Shown here piece by piece: positions 55,988 to 64,000 of a DNA stretch of 64,000 bases. The number at the start of each line of letters is the position of its first letter. Position 1 is the first letter of the stretch. A model generated the notes under the pieces. It had not been told where the DNA came from. It worked only from the letters and a program-made list of their open reading frames with translations, and did not search any database. Source of the stretch: Deinococcus aquiradiocola (GTDB taxonomy: Bacteria > Deinococcota > Deinococci > Deinococcales > Deinococcaceae); assembly GCF_014646915.1 (NCBI RefSeq), contig NZ_BMOE01000009.1, positions 104,869-168,868 of the forward strand, in the 5' to 3' direction. Position numbers and translations under genes: made by a program.

Positions 55988-56614
55988 TCAGGGCAGCAGG
56001 CCCACCACGCCGCTCAGGGCGCGCCACGCGGGCTCGGTGGCCCAGCTGAGCGTGCCGCTCAGGGCCAGCAGCAGCCACGCGATGTACGCCAGGACCGGCC
56101 CGGCCATCTGCAGCTGCGCGAGACCCTGCCGCAGCAGGCGCGGCCCGGTCAGCGCCAGGGTGCGGCCCAGGTCCAGGCCCGGCAGCGGCAGCAGAAAGAA
56201 CACGCTGTGCTGCGTGAGCCCGTACGCGGCCCGCCCCAGCGCCAGCCCGAGCGGGTCGAAGCCGCTCAGCAGCCACTGCTGCACCCGCTGCAGCAAGAGG
56301 AGCAGCAGCGCCACGCCCAGCAGCGTGAACGGGCCGGACAGCAGCGTCAGCGCGGCGGGACGGCCGTGCAGGCGCAGCGGCACGGGGCGCGGCAGCGCCA
56401 GGCCGAGCAGCAGGTACATCAGCAGCGACACGAGCGTGTGGTGCACGGGTGGTTCCGGCGACACGAAGCCCGCGTCGGCGGCGGACGGGTCGCCCAGGCG
56501 GCGCGCGAGGAGCGCCTGCGTCATGTTGTGCAGCGTCAGGCCGCCCAGCACGGCCAGCACGAGCAGGACGAGGACCAGCGGGTCACGGGCGATCAGGGTG
56601 ATGGGGCCGAACAT
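55988..56614 (-). CDS. Degenerate site-2 protease paralogue
   Basis: A 208-residue membrane protein that follows the neighbouring S2P in length and helix layout. The zinc motif region reads LTLHNMTQALLARRLGDPS: HExxH has become HNMTQ (His29, Asn30, Gln33). The second motif LIPLPLLDG is LLPLPGLDLGR. It therefore keeps the fold but lacks two of the catalytic residues. Leaderless: TAGGGT ends 8 bases before the ATG. Likely a non-proteolytic binding partner or regulator of the active copy, as rhomboid and S2P pseudoproteases can be; that is inference. Confidence 0.85.
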   Translation of the reverse strand: MFGPITLIARDPLVLVLLVLAVLGGLTLHNMTQALLARRLGDPSAADAGFVSPEPPVHHTLVSLLMYLLLGLALPRPVPLRLHGRPAALTLLSGPFTLLGVALLLLLLQRVQQWLLSGFDPLGLALGRAAYGLTQHSVFFLLPLPGLDLGRTLALTGPRLLRQGLAQLQMAGPVLAYIAWLLLALSGTLSWATEPAWRALSGVVGLLP

Positions 56615-56643
56615 GCGCCCTTACCCTACCCCGGCGGCCGCCC

Positions 56644-57810
56644 TCACTGCGGCGCGTCCAGCCACGTGAGCGCGGCGCGGCGTTCGTCGTCGCGTGTGGC
56701 GTACCGTCCGGCGCGGCGCTCCTGAGCGAGCCGCGTGAGGAGCTGCCCCACCTGCGGGCCGGGCGGCACGCCGAGTGCCAGCAGGTCGCGGCCCTGCAGC
56801 GGCGGGTACGGCGGGGTCAGGCCCAGCAGGTCGCGCAGCGTGTGTTCCGGCGTGCCGGGCCGGGCGGGCTGGTCGCCACGCGCGCGGTCCAGCAGCTCGG
56901 CGGGTTTCGGGCCGAGCGCGAGCGCGTCCAGCCGCTCGGGGCCGCGCGGCAGGCTCAGGAGTGCCGCCGCGTACAGGGTGCGGTGCGTGCCTCCGGGCGC
57001 AGCGCCGGACTGGGATGCGCCGGGCTGGAGGGCGTCCAGGCGTTCGAGCAGGTCGGCGGCCCCTTCCGGCAGCAGGGTCGCCGCACCCCAGTCGCTCAGG
57101 GCGCGCGCGGCGCGGCCCGGCCTGGGCTCGTCCAGCAGCAGCCGCAGCTCCGACGCGAGGCGCGGCGTGCGGGCTGCCATGCCCAGCGCGTCCGGCACCT
57201 GGGCCAGCAGCTCCGGGTGCGCGTGCAGCGGCAGCCGCCCCGCGAGGCGCGCGGCCCGCACCAGCCGCGACGCGTCCTCGTGCAGCGAGAGGGCGTGCAG
57301 GGGCCGCAGCGTGCGTGCCCGCAGGTCCTCCAGGCCGCCCGGCACGGCCAGCAGCGCCAGCGTCCCGTCCGGCGTCACCTCCAGCGCCAGCGCGTTCAGC
57401 CCGAAGTCGCGGCGGGCCAGGTCGTCCTCCAGCGTGCCCGGCAGCGGGACCGGCGACCCGCCCGGCACGGGGTACGTCTCGCGGCGCGCCGTCACGAGGT
57501 CCGCGCCCTCCCCGCCCGGCAGGGTCAGCGCCGCATTCCGGAAGGCGGGGTGCCACACGAAGTCCCCCAGCCGCCCTGCGAGCCGCTGCACGTCGTCGCC
57601 CGCCACCACGAGGTCCAGGTCCGGCGACGCGCTCCCGCGGCCGAGCAGCGCGTCGCGCACCGCGCCGCCCACCAGCGCCACGCGCGCGCCCGGCACGGCC
57701 AGCGCCCGCAGCTCGCGCAGCAGCGTCCGCGCGTGCGGCGGCAGCGCCTCCCACACGGTCCGGGCGTCCAGCGCCGCGCCCGGGTCCGGGGCGGGGGAGA
57801 GGGACGTCAT
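56644..57810 (-). CDS. cca: tRNA nucleotidyltransferase / poly(A) polymerase family (class II)
   Basis: Adds nucleotides to tRNA 3' ends (CCA, CC or A alone); about 388 residues. The head domain has [16 protein letters not shown] and [11 protein letters not shown] with the catalytic Asp pair. [17 protein letters not shown] is the nucleotide-binding motif B, and [18 protein letters not shown] is the template motif region. The tail is helical and not clearly conserved. Some Deinococcus split the activity between separate CC- and A-adding enzymes, so complete CCA addition is not certain. ATG 57810 is preferred; an ATG at 57867 would add a Gly/Arg-rich, non-coding-looking stretch. Confidence 0.85.
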   Translation of the reverse strand: MTSLSPAPDPGAALDARTVWEALPPHARTLLRELRALAVPGARVALVGGAVRDALLGRGSASPDLDLVVAGDDVQRLAGRLGDFVWHPAFRNAALTLPGGEGADLVTARRETYPVPGGSPVPLPGTLEDDLARRDFGLNALALEVTPDGTLALLAVPGGLEDLRARTLRPLHALSLHEDASRLVRAARLAGRLPLHAHPELLAQVPDALGMAARTPRLASELRLLLDEPRPGRAARALSDWGAATLLPEGAADLLERLDALQPGASQSGAAPGGTHRTLYAAALLSLPRGPERLDALALGPKPAELLDRARGDQPARPGTPEHTLRDLLGLTPPYPPLQGRDLLALGVPPGPQVGQLLTRLAQERRAGRYATRDDERRAALTWLDAPQ

Positions 57811-57916
57811 GCGGCGCGGCCCTGGCTGCACGCGGCCGCCCCCCGCACCGCGCGTGGTTCCCTGCATGGTCCGGTCATCCCTTCATCCTGCCACCTGCGC
57901 CCGGCCGGCGTGCCCT

Positions 57917-59185
57917 TCAGTTCGTCTGCTGGAAGGCGGCGGCGTCCAGCGTCAGCTTCACCTGCCGGGTCTTGCCGCCGCGCACCAGCGTGAGCGTGAC
58001 CGTGTCGCCCACCTTGCGGTCGATCAGGCCCGCCTGCAGGTCTTCCAGGCTGTCGACCGCCTGCCCGTTCACGGCCGTCACCACGTCCCCGCCCAGACTG
58101 ATCTGCCCGCCCTGGAAGCTGCGGGTGCTCGTGCCGCCCACCAGGCCCGCGCGCGACGCGGGCGAGTCCTTGTTCACCTGCGCGATCACCACGCCGCGCG
58201 CCGGGAGGCCCAGCTGCGCCTTCGCGCTCTCCGTCAGGGACCCCAGGCCCAGCGCGACCGGCTGCGGCCCGCTCTGCGACTGCTGCAGCGCCACGAGGCC
58301 CGGCGTGATCCCGATGATCGGGGCGCGCACCTCCTTGCCGTTCGCGTTCTGCAGGCGCGTCAGCAGGTTCCGGGCGGTGTTGATGGGAATCGCGAAGCCC
58401 ACGCCCGCGTTCTGCCCTTCCCCGCCGGAACTGGCGGGACTGATGATCTGCGTGTTGATGCCGATCACCTTCCCGGCGCTGTCCAGCAGCGGCCCGCCGC
58501 TGTTGCCGGGGTTGATGGCCGCGTCCGTCTGGATGGCGTTCTGCGTGATGCCCTGCGCGCTCCCGCCGTTCGAGAATCCGATCGGGATGCGGCGGTTCGT
58601 GGACGACACGATGCCTTCCGTCACGCTGAAGTCCAGCCCGAACGGCGCGCCCATCGCGACGGCCTTCTGCCCCACTGCGAGCCTGTCGCTGTCACCGAGC
58701 GGGATGGGCCGCACGAGGTTCGCGGGCAGCTTGCTGGGCCGGATGAGCGCCAGATCGTACTGCGGGGCGCGCCCCACCACGGTCGCGGTGTACGTCTGCT
58801 TGTTGCCGAGCAGCCGGATCTGGATCCTGTCCGCGTCGCGCACCACGTGGTAGTTCGTGAGGATGTCGCCCGCGGCATTCACGAAGAACCCGGACCCGAC
58901 GCCCTCCACCTGCTGCGTCCCGCCCTGCCCGAACATCATCCCGAAGGGGTCGGCCTGCACGGTCTGCTCGGTGCTGATGTACACGAGGCCCGGCTCGTAG
59001 CGTTTCACGATGTCGATGGTGTTCGCCTCGTTCTGCAGGCGCGCGGCCGTCTCGTCGAGCTTCGGGGCGGTCGCCTGCGTGGACTGCGCCTGTGAGACGG
59101 GCACCTGGCCGCGCAGGACGGTGGCGCCCAGGCCCAGGCCCACCAGCGCGGCCACCGTGACGATGAGAGTGTTGCGGGACGTCAT
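57917..59185 (-). CDS. HtrA/Deg-type serine protease with PDZ domain
   Basis: Membrane-anchored or secreted protease of 422 residues. It has an N-terminal hydrophobic signal/anchor ([19 protein letters not shown]), then a trypsin-like domain with His in [14 protein letters not shown], Asp in YDLALIRPS and Ser in [15 protein letters not shown]-terminal PDZ domain follows ([39 protein letters not shown]). Length and single PDZ fit DegS/HtrA-type proteases of envelope quality control. Leaderless: TACCCT ends 6 bases before the ATG, which selects ATG 59185 over the upstream ATG. Confidence 0.93.
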   Translation of the reverse strand: MTSRNTLIVTVAALVGLGLGATVLRGQVPVSQAQSTQATAPKLDETAARLQNEANTIDIVKRYEPGLVYISTEQTVQADPFGMMFGQGGTQQVEGVGSGFFVNAAGDILTNYHVVRDADRIQIRLLGNKQTYTATVVGRAPQYDLALIRPSKLPANLVRPIPLGDSDRLAVGQKAVAMGAPFGLDFSVTEGIVSSTNRRIPIGFSNGGSAQGITQNAIQTDAAINPGNSGGPLLDSAGKVIGINTQIISPASSGGEGQNAGVGFAIPINTARNLLTRLQNANGKEVRAPIIGITPGLVALQQSQSGPQPVALGLGSLTESAKAQLGLPARGVVIAQVNKDSPASRAGLVGGTSTRSFQGGQISLGGDVVTAVNGQAVDSLEDLQAGLIDRKVGDTVTLTLVRGGKTRQVKLTLDAAAFQQTN

Positions 59186-59337
59186 GCCACCAGGGTAAGT
59201 GAGGAAGGCGAGGCCTGAACCGCACGGCCCTAAGGACACGTTTAGAATCGCGCCCCTCCCGCAGTGACAGCTTCTGTCCTTCGCCGGGCGGGCGCGTGTG
59301 GCGTTCCATCCGCGTGAACTGCTAGCCTGTGCGGGCC

Positions 59338-60489
59338 ATGCTGGCCTACGTCATCAATCCCGGTTCCAGTTCCACGCGTCTCGCGCTGGCCGACATCCAG
59401 CCGAGCGAGAACCCGGACCTGCCCGGCCAGCTCCGCCTGACGCTCACGCGCGCCGAACTCGACCTGCCCGACACCCTGCAGACGCTCACGCCGCTCAGCG
59501 GGGCGTGGGTGGCGGCCCTCGTCGCGGACCTGCACCACGCGGCCCGCGACTGGCCCGCCCCGGACGCCGTCGTGTCGCGCGGCGGCGCGATCGGCGAGGT
59601 GACGGCCGGGACCTTCGTGGTCACGCCGGAACTCGCGGCGCACGCCCTGACCGGCCAGTCCGGCGAGCACTCCGGCAACGTCGGCGCGGCCCTCGCGCTC
59701 GGGCTCGCCCGGCAGTACGGCGTCCCCGCCCTGATCGTGGACCCGCCCAGCCTCGACGAGCGCCTCCCCGAAGCGCGCGAGAGCGGCCTGCCCGGCGTGC
59801 CGCGCAGCAGCCGCTTCCACACCCTGAACGCGGGCGCCGTCGCCCGCCGCGCCGCGTACGAGGTCGGACGCAGCTTCCATGACGCGCGCGTCGTCGTCGC
59901 GCACCTCGGCGCGGGCATCAGCGTCACCGCCTTCGACAAGGGCCGCGCCATCGACACGAGCGGCATCTCGCAGGGCGAGGGGCCCTTCAGCGCCACGCGC
60001 GCCGGACCGCTCCCCCTGCCGGGCCTGCTGGACCTCGCGTACCGCCTGCCGCGCCCCGAACTGGAAGCGCACCTCACGCAGGCGGGCGGCTTCGTGGGCC
60101 TCACCGGCAGCGGCGACCTGCGCGAACTGGAGCGCCGCGAGAAGGCCGACCCGCAGGTGCGCCTCGCGGCGGACGCCTTCGTGCAGCAGGTCTGCAAGGC
60201 GCTCGGCGCGTACAGTGCCGCGCTGCCGGGCCGCCCGGACGCGCTCGCCATCTCGGGCGGCATCGCGCGCTGGCAGAGCCTCATCGACCGCATCGAGCGC
60301 CGCGTCGCGTGGATCGCGCCCCTGACCGTCATCCCCGGCGAACTGGAACTCGAAGCGCTCGCCGAAGGTGCGGGCCGCGTCCTGCTGGGCCTGGAGGAAG
60401 CGCAGGAATGGCAGGACCCCGCCCGCCTCGCCGTGCAGCCCGCCGGGCCGGAGCCGCACCCCGACCAGCCCACCCCAGACCGGCCCTGA
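59338..60489 (+). CDS. buk: Butyrate/acetate-type kinase
   Basis: Acyl-phosphate kinase of the ASKHA fold; 383 residues. It begins [14 protein letters not shown] (phosphate-1 loop). It contains [16 protein letters not shown] and [26 protein letters not shown] (phosphate-2 loop). A third adenosine motif lies in [15 protein letters not shown]. The sequence is closer to butyrate than to acetate kinase in the VSRGG region, though no phosphotransbutyrylase gene is adjacent. A C-terminal Pro/Asp-rich tail of about 25 residues is unusual. TAGCCT (59323-59328) is 9 bases before the ATG. Confidence 0.88.
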   Translation: MLAYVINPGSSSTRLALADIQPSENPDLPGQLRLTLTRAELDLPDTLQTLTPLSGAWVAALVADLHHAARDWPAPDAVVSRGGAIGEVTAGTFVVTPELAAHALTGQSGEHSGNVGAALALGLARQYGVPALIVDPPSLDERLPEARESGLPGVPRSSRFHTLNAGAVARRAAYEVGRSFHDARVVVAHLGAGISVTAFDKGRAIDTSGISQGEGPFSATRAGPLPLPGLLDLAYRLPRPELEAHLTQAGGFVGLTGSGDLRELERREKADPQVRLAADAFVQQVCKALGAYSAALPGRPDALAISGGIARWQSLIDRIERRVAWIAPLTVIPGELELEALAEGAGRVLLGLEEAQEWQDPARLAVQPAGPEPHPDQPTPDRP

Positions 60490-60553
60490 ACCCGCCACCC
60501 GGCTCCGGCCCGTCCGGGCGCGGCCTTCACGCCCGCCCGCTATCATGCGCCCC

Positions 60554-61306
60554 ATGCAGCGCCCCCCCTTCTCGGCCCTCGCGGGCGTGTACGACGCCAT
60601 CATGGCCGACATCGAATACGGCGACTGGGCGGACTTCGTGCTCGACTACGCCCGCGACCGCGACCTCACGCCCGCCACGGCCCTCGACCTGGCGTGCGGG
60701 ACGGGCGCCCTCACCGCCGAACTCCAGCGGCGCGGCCTGAACGTCACGGGCCTCGACTACAGCGCCGACATGCTCAACGTCGCCCGCGCCCGCCTGCCCG
60801 GCACGCCCTTCGTGCAGGGCGACCTGCGCGACTTCGACCTGCACGCCCGCTACGACCTCGTCACCTGCGTCTTCGACAGCCTCAACAACCTCACCGAGCC
60901 CACCGACCTGCAGGCCGCCCTGACACGCATGACCGCGCACCTGAACCCCGGCGGCCTCCTCGCCTTCGACGTGAACACCCGCGTCGGCGTGCGCGACCTG
61001 TGGGAAGGCGAAGTCATGGAGGGCCTCGCGCCCATGACGGACGGCCGCGAAGTGCACTACCACTGGTCGCACCACTACGACCCCGACACGCAGCTCGGCA
61101 CGGTCCAGGCCATCTGCCGCGTCGAGGACGAGGAATTCATCGAGCTGCACACCGAACGCGGCTACGACGCCGCCGACCTCGAACCGATGCTGCGCGCCGC
61201 CGGGCTGCACAGCTGGGAATTCTGCGAGTACCCCGACTACGCCGAACCGTGGCCCGACACGCCGCGCATCTGGGTGTTCGCCCGCACCGCAGGCGGAGCC
61301 GCGTGA
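60554..61306 (+). CDS. Class I SAM-dependent methyltransferase
   Basis: A 250-residue methyltransferase with SAM motif [16 protein letters not shown]. The acidic end of the second strand is in [11 protein letters not shown], and motif II is [11 protein letters not shown]. The end resembles small-molecule methyltransferases with [11 protein letters not shown], of unknown substrate. TATCAT (60541-60546) lies 7 bases before the ATG (leaderless). The nearer upstream ATG at 60545 would overlap the -10. Its stop overlaps gpsA by four bases, so it is expressed with glycerol-3-phosphate synthesis, possibly by chance. Confidence 0.85.
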   Translation: MQRPPFSALAGVYDAIMADIEYGDWADFVLDYARDRDLTPATALDLACGTGALTAELQRRGLNVTGLDYSADMLNVARARLPGTPFVQGDLRDFDLHARYDLVTCVFDSLNNLTEPTDLQAALTRMTAHLNPGGLLAFDVNTRVGVRDLWEGEVMEGLAPMTDGREVHYHWSHHYDPDTQLGTVQAICRVEDEEFIELHTERGYDAADLEPMLRAAGLHSWEFCEYPDYAEPWPDTPRIWVFARTAGGAA

Positions 61307-62277
61307 ACACCGCACCGGACACGCCCGTCCCCGTGCTCGGCGCGGGCGGCTGGGGCACCGCGCTCGCCGCGACACTCGCCCGGCACGGCCGCCCCAGCAC
61401 CCTCTGGGCGCGGCGCGAGGAGGTCGCCCGCACGCTCGCGCAGGACCGCGAGAACCGCGACTACCTGCCCGGCGTGCCCCTCCCGCAGGCCGTGCACGTC
61501 ACCGCCGACCTGCACGCCGCCGTGCACGGCCGCGACTGGGCCCTCCTGACCGTGCCCAGCGTCGGCATTCCCGACCTGCTGCACGCCCTCCCGCGCGACC
61601 TGGGCGTCGTGCTGTGCGCCAAGGGCCTCGCGCCGGACGGCGACCGCCTGAGCCTCCTCGCGGGCCGCCTGGGCTTCACGCGCGTCGCCGTGCTCAGCGG
61701 CCCCAACCACGCTGAGGAGATCGGACGCGGCCTGCCCGCCGCGACCGTCGTCGCCAGCAGCGACCCCACCCTGAGCGCCACCGTGCAGGACGCCCTCATG
61801 ACGCCCGCCCTGCGCGTGTACACCAGCCGCGACCTGAGCGGCGTCGAACTCGGCGGCGTCCTCAAGAACGTCATCGCGCTCGCCGCCGGACTCATCGACG
61901 GCCTCGAACTCGGCGACAACGCCAAGGCCGCCCTCATCACGCGCGGCCTGCGCGAGATGGGCCAGTACCTCGCGTCACAGGGCGCCGAGGAAGGCACCGT
62001 GTACGGCCTGTCGGGCCTCGGGGACCTCGTCGCGACCGCCGGGAGCCGCCACTCCCGCAACCGCGCCGCCGGAGAGGCCATCGGGCGCGGCCAGAGCGCC
62101 AGCCAGGGCGGCAAGGTCGTGGAAGGCGTCCGCACCGCCGGCCTGCTGAGCGCCTGGGCCGAAGCGCACGGGCAGGACCTGCCCATCGTGCGCGCCGTCG
62201 CCCGCGTCGTGTCCGGCGAGTGGACGCCCCGCCAGGGCGTGCAGGAACTCATGGGAAGGCAGGCCAGAAGCGAATAG
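61303..62277 (+). CDS. gpsA: Glycerol-3-phosphate dehydrogenase (NAD(P)+)
   Basis: Reduces dihydroxyacetone phosphate to glycerol-3-phosphate for phospholipid synthesis; 324 residues. NAD(P)-binding [19 protein letters not shown] is at the N-terminus. [21 protein letters not shown] and [35 protein letters not shown], of which KNVIALAAG carries the catalytic Lys, follow. [19 protein letters not shown] completes it. GTG start inside the methyltransferase stop (GTGA). Confidence 0.96.
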   Translation: MNTAPDTPVPVLGAGGWGTALAATLARHGRPSTLWARREEVARTLAQDRENRDYLPGVPLPQAVHVTADLHAAVHGRDWALLTVPSVGIPDLLHALPRDLGVVLCAKGLAPDGDRLSLLAGRLGFTRVAVLSGPNHAEEIGRGLPAATVVASSDPTLSATVQDALMTPALRVYTSRDLSGVELGGVLKNVIALAAGLIDGLELGDNAKAALITRGLREMGQYLASQGAEEGTVYGLSGLGDLVATAGSRHSRNRAAGEAIGRGQSASQGGKVVEGVRTAGLLSAWAEAHGQDLPIVRAVARVVSGEWTPRQGVQELMGRQARSE

Positions 62278-62339
62278 GAGTGGCCCCGGACCCTCCGGTC
62301 ACTCCGACCTCACGTGACGCCCGCCGGGGCCTGGGGCGC

Positions 62340-63788
62340 TCAGTCGAGCAGCGCGTCCCGCGCTTCCTGCACCTCGTTCCAAGGAATCGTCTCGTGCAGG
62401 CGCTCCAGCGTCTCCTCCGGGCCTTTCCCGGCGAGCAGGACCGTGTCGCCGGGCCGGGCGAGGCGCACGGCAGCACGGATCGCCTCGCGGCGGTCCGGGA
62501 CGCTCGTGTGGTTGCTGCGGCCGCCCGCGCCGCGCTCCATCTCCTGCAGGATGTCCCGGATGGGCGTGTCGCGGCTGTCCTCCTCCGTGAAGAACGCGTG
62601 GTCGGCGAGGCGCGTGGCGACCTCCCCGAGCGGCGCGCGCTTGCTGGGGTCGCGCAGGCCGCCCGCAGATCCGAGCACCACGATCAGGCGGCCCGGCGTG
62701 GTGACGCGCAGCGTGCCGAGCGCCTTCTCCAGGCTGGGCGGCGTGTGCGCGAAATCCACGACGACGCGCCGCCCGCCCGCGTCCGGCACGAGCTCCATTC
62801 GGCCCGGCACGCCCGCGAAGCTCGCCAGGCCGTCCAGCAGCGTCCCGAGGTCCGCGCCGAGCTGCGCGGCGGCCGCCATTGCCGCGAGGGCGTTGTGGAC
62901 GTTGAAGCGCCCGATCATCGGCAGCCACGCCTCCGCTTCACCGAGCGGGCAGTGCAGCCGGAAGCGCAGGCCGCCCACCTCCTCGCGCACGTCCGCCGCA
63001 CGCCACGCCGCTTCCGGCGCCTCGCCGTACAGGGTGTGTGGGCCGAGCGCGGTCAGGTGCGCCGTCCAGGGGTCGTCGGCGTTCAGGACGGCGAAGGGGG
63101 CACGTTCGATCAGTTTGCGTTTCTCCTCGAAGTACCCCTGCACCGTCCCGTGAAAGTCGAGGTGCTCGGACGTGAGCTGTGTCCACACCGCCACGTCCCA
63201 CGCCACGGCCCGCACGCGTTCCAGCGCGAGCGCGTGACTGCTGGCCTCCAGCACCACCGCCCGCGCGCCCGCCTGCAGCTGCCCGGCGAGGTTCTCCTGC
63301 ACCTGCGGCGCTTCCGGCGTGGTGAAGTGCGCCGGGAAGTGCCGCACCGCCCCGTCCGGCAGCTGGTACCCGGCGGTGCTGAGCAGCCCGGACGGCAGGC
63401 CCGCCGCGCGCAGCAGGTGCACGGTCATCCAGCTGGTGGTGGTCTTGCCGTCCGTGCCGGTCACGCCGACCACCTTCAGGGCGCGGCTCGGGTCGCCGTG
63501 CAGCGCTGCCGCCACGTCCGCCAGCGCCGCGCGCGCCTCCGGGACCCGCAGGTACGGCAGGGGAGCGGCCACGCCGTCCGGCAGGCCCTCCCCGAGCACC
63601 AGGACCGCGCCGCGCGCCGCGACGTCCGCCAGGAAGCTGTGCCCGTCGAAGCGTGCGCCACGAATGGCGACGAACGCCATGCCCGGCTGCACCCACGCGG
63701 CGTTGTGCGTGACGCCGCTCACGTCGGGGTCCGGCGTGCCGTCCGGGAGGGAGAGGTTCAGGGCGCGGGCGAGGTCGTGCAGCTTCAC
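62340..63788 (-). CDS. murE: MurE muramyl-tripeptide ligase
   Basis: Adds the third amino acid to UDP-MurNAc-L-Ala-D-Glu in peptidoglycan synthesis; 482 residues. The ATP site is GVTGTDGKTTTSW. Other Mur motifs are LEASSHALALERVRAVAWD and LTSEHLDFHGT, with MIGRFNVHNALAAMAAA between the second and third domains. Diaminopimelate enzymes carry DNPR near the end; here the corresponding segment reads TEEDSRDTPIRDIL, so the added residue is probably not diaminopimelate. Deinococcus and Thermus use L-ornithine. GTG start, TAGACT 6 bases upstream, leaderless. Confidence 0.95.
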   Translation of the reverse strand: MKLHDLARALNLSLPDGTPDPDVSGVTHNAAWVQPGMAFVAIRGARFDGHSFLADVAARGAVLVLGEGLPDGVAAPLPYLRVPEARAALADVAAALHGDPSRALKVVGVTGTDGKTTTSWMTVHLLRAAGLPSGLLSTAGYQLPDGAVRHFPAHFTTPEAPQVQENLAGQLQAGARAVVLEASSHALALERVRAVAWDVAVWTQLTSEHLDFHGTVQGYFEEKRKLIERAPFAVLNADDPWTAHLTALGPHTLYGEAPEAAWRAADVREEVGGLRFRLHCPLGEAEAWLPMIGRFNVHNALAAMAAAAQLGADLGTLLDGLASFAGVPGRMELVPDAGGRRVVVDFAHTPPSLEKALGTLRVTTPGRLIVVLGSAGGLRDPSKRAPLGEVATRLADHAFFTEEDSRDTPIRDILQEMERGAGGRSNHTSVPDRREAIRAAVRLARPGDTVLLAGKGPEETLERLHETIPWNEVQEARDALLD

Positions 63789-63868
63789 GCGCCCAGTCTA
63801 CCGGGACGCCGTCTGCCGGGACACCGTGACCCGGCCCCGCCCCTCCGGGCAGCGTGGCGTGGGGAACA

Positions 63869-63893
63869 AAAAAAGCGCCCTTTCGGACGCTGA
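63869..63893 (-). terminator. Terminator for a leftward transcript entering from the right
   Basis: On the minus strand AGCGTCC, GAAA loop, GGGCGCT, then seven T. It probably ends a gene beyond the right edge rather than anything inside the window. Confidence 0.7.
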
Positions 63894-63969
63894 TATGGAA
63901 AGTATACCCCGGTATGCACCCGGTGTCAAACGATGCACGCGGGTGGTCGTGGACTCTTGGGCACGACAG

Positions 63970-63984
63970 TGGTTCAATGAACCA
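63970..63984. promoter_or_regulatory. Palindrome abutting the start codon at the right edge
   Basis: TGGTTCA-A-TGAACCA, a perfect 15-bp inverted repeat around one central base. Its last base is the A of an ATG. It is placed where a repressor would block transcription or translation initiation. Confidence 0.55.
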
Positions 63985-64000
63985 TGAACGAGCTTACGTG
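63984..64000 (+). CDS. Start of a gene cut by the right edge
   Basis: Only five codons are visible (MNELT). Support is limited to the ATG placed directly at the end of a palindrome and the absence of stop codons in the remaining bases. Nothing can be said of its product. Confidence 0.35.

Noticed and set aside
63900..63920. Small palindrome near TATACCCCGGTAT as an operator
   Set aside because: Arms are only five bases and there is no start codon close by; could be chance.

Overview
The window is 64 kb of high-GC bacterial chromosome that reads as Deinococcus or a close relative. The evidence is a nine-gene V-type (A/V) ATPase operon like that of Thermus, a butyrate/acetate-type kinase, a P-II/AmtB cluster, a very GC-rich codon third position, and above all a promoter habit. 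At 23 gene starts a TANNNT -10 element lies only 5-9 bases upstream of the start codon with no ribosome-binding site, the layout of leaderless mRNAs that is known to be abundant in Deinococcus. No rRNA, CRISPR array, insertion sequence or prophage was seen. One tRNA (Ala, CGC) is present.

Layout. 1-6.4 kb: aspartate aminotransferase (cut by the left edge), exonuclease VII large subunit, fluoride channel, CorA, a cysteine-less HMA protein, small conserved proteins and peptidyl-tRNA hydrolase. 6.4-9 kb: nitrogen cluster glnK-amtB-glnK behind an AT-richer promoter region with 11-bp direct repeats. 9.3-18.1 kb: V-type ATPase operon G/H-I-K-E-C-F-A-B-D, ending at a strong terminator. 18.1-21.2 kb: HD phosphohydrolase, nucleoside hydrolase, membrane and small proteins. 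21.2-23.5 kb: secreted protein with 18 Sel1 repeats. 23.6-31.6 kb: an NAD island of two leftward operons. One is NADAR-pnuC-nadR. The other is nadM/Nudix - ADP-ribosylglycohydrolase - CDKN3-like phosphatase - nadV - two unknown coupled genes. An AT-rich membrane-protein gene sits between them.

31.7-43.3 kb: RNase HII, RsmC-like methyltransferase, housekeeping sigma factor, secreted proteins including a lipoprotein zinc protease, topoisomerase I, a DUF218 protein and a GntR regulator. 43.6-50.2 kb: MoaA, acetyl-CoA synthetase, truncated haemoglobin, purine nucleoside phosphorylase, and a cytochrome-oxidase copper-assembly operon (PCuAC-SCO-CtaG). 50.6-64 kb: DEAD-box helicase with a long leader, tRNA-Ala, IMP dehydrogenase, haemolysin-III protein, a site-2 protease beside a catalytically degenerate paralogue, a tRNA nucleotidyltransferase-family enzyme, HtrA-like protease, butyrate kinase, a methyltransferase coupled to gpsA, MurE, and the first codons of a gene at the right edge.

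The region most worth attention is the NAD island. It joins uptake and phosphorylation of nicotinamide riboside, nicotinamide salvage through NMN, final adenylylation by two different enzymes, and two ADP-ribose-processing proteins. It also holds a phosphatase and two unrecognised genes whose starts overlap the preceding stops. The Nudix half of its NadM protein has lost most catalytic-box residues, which suggests a sensor rather than a hydrolase.
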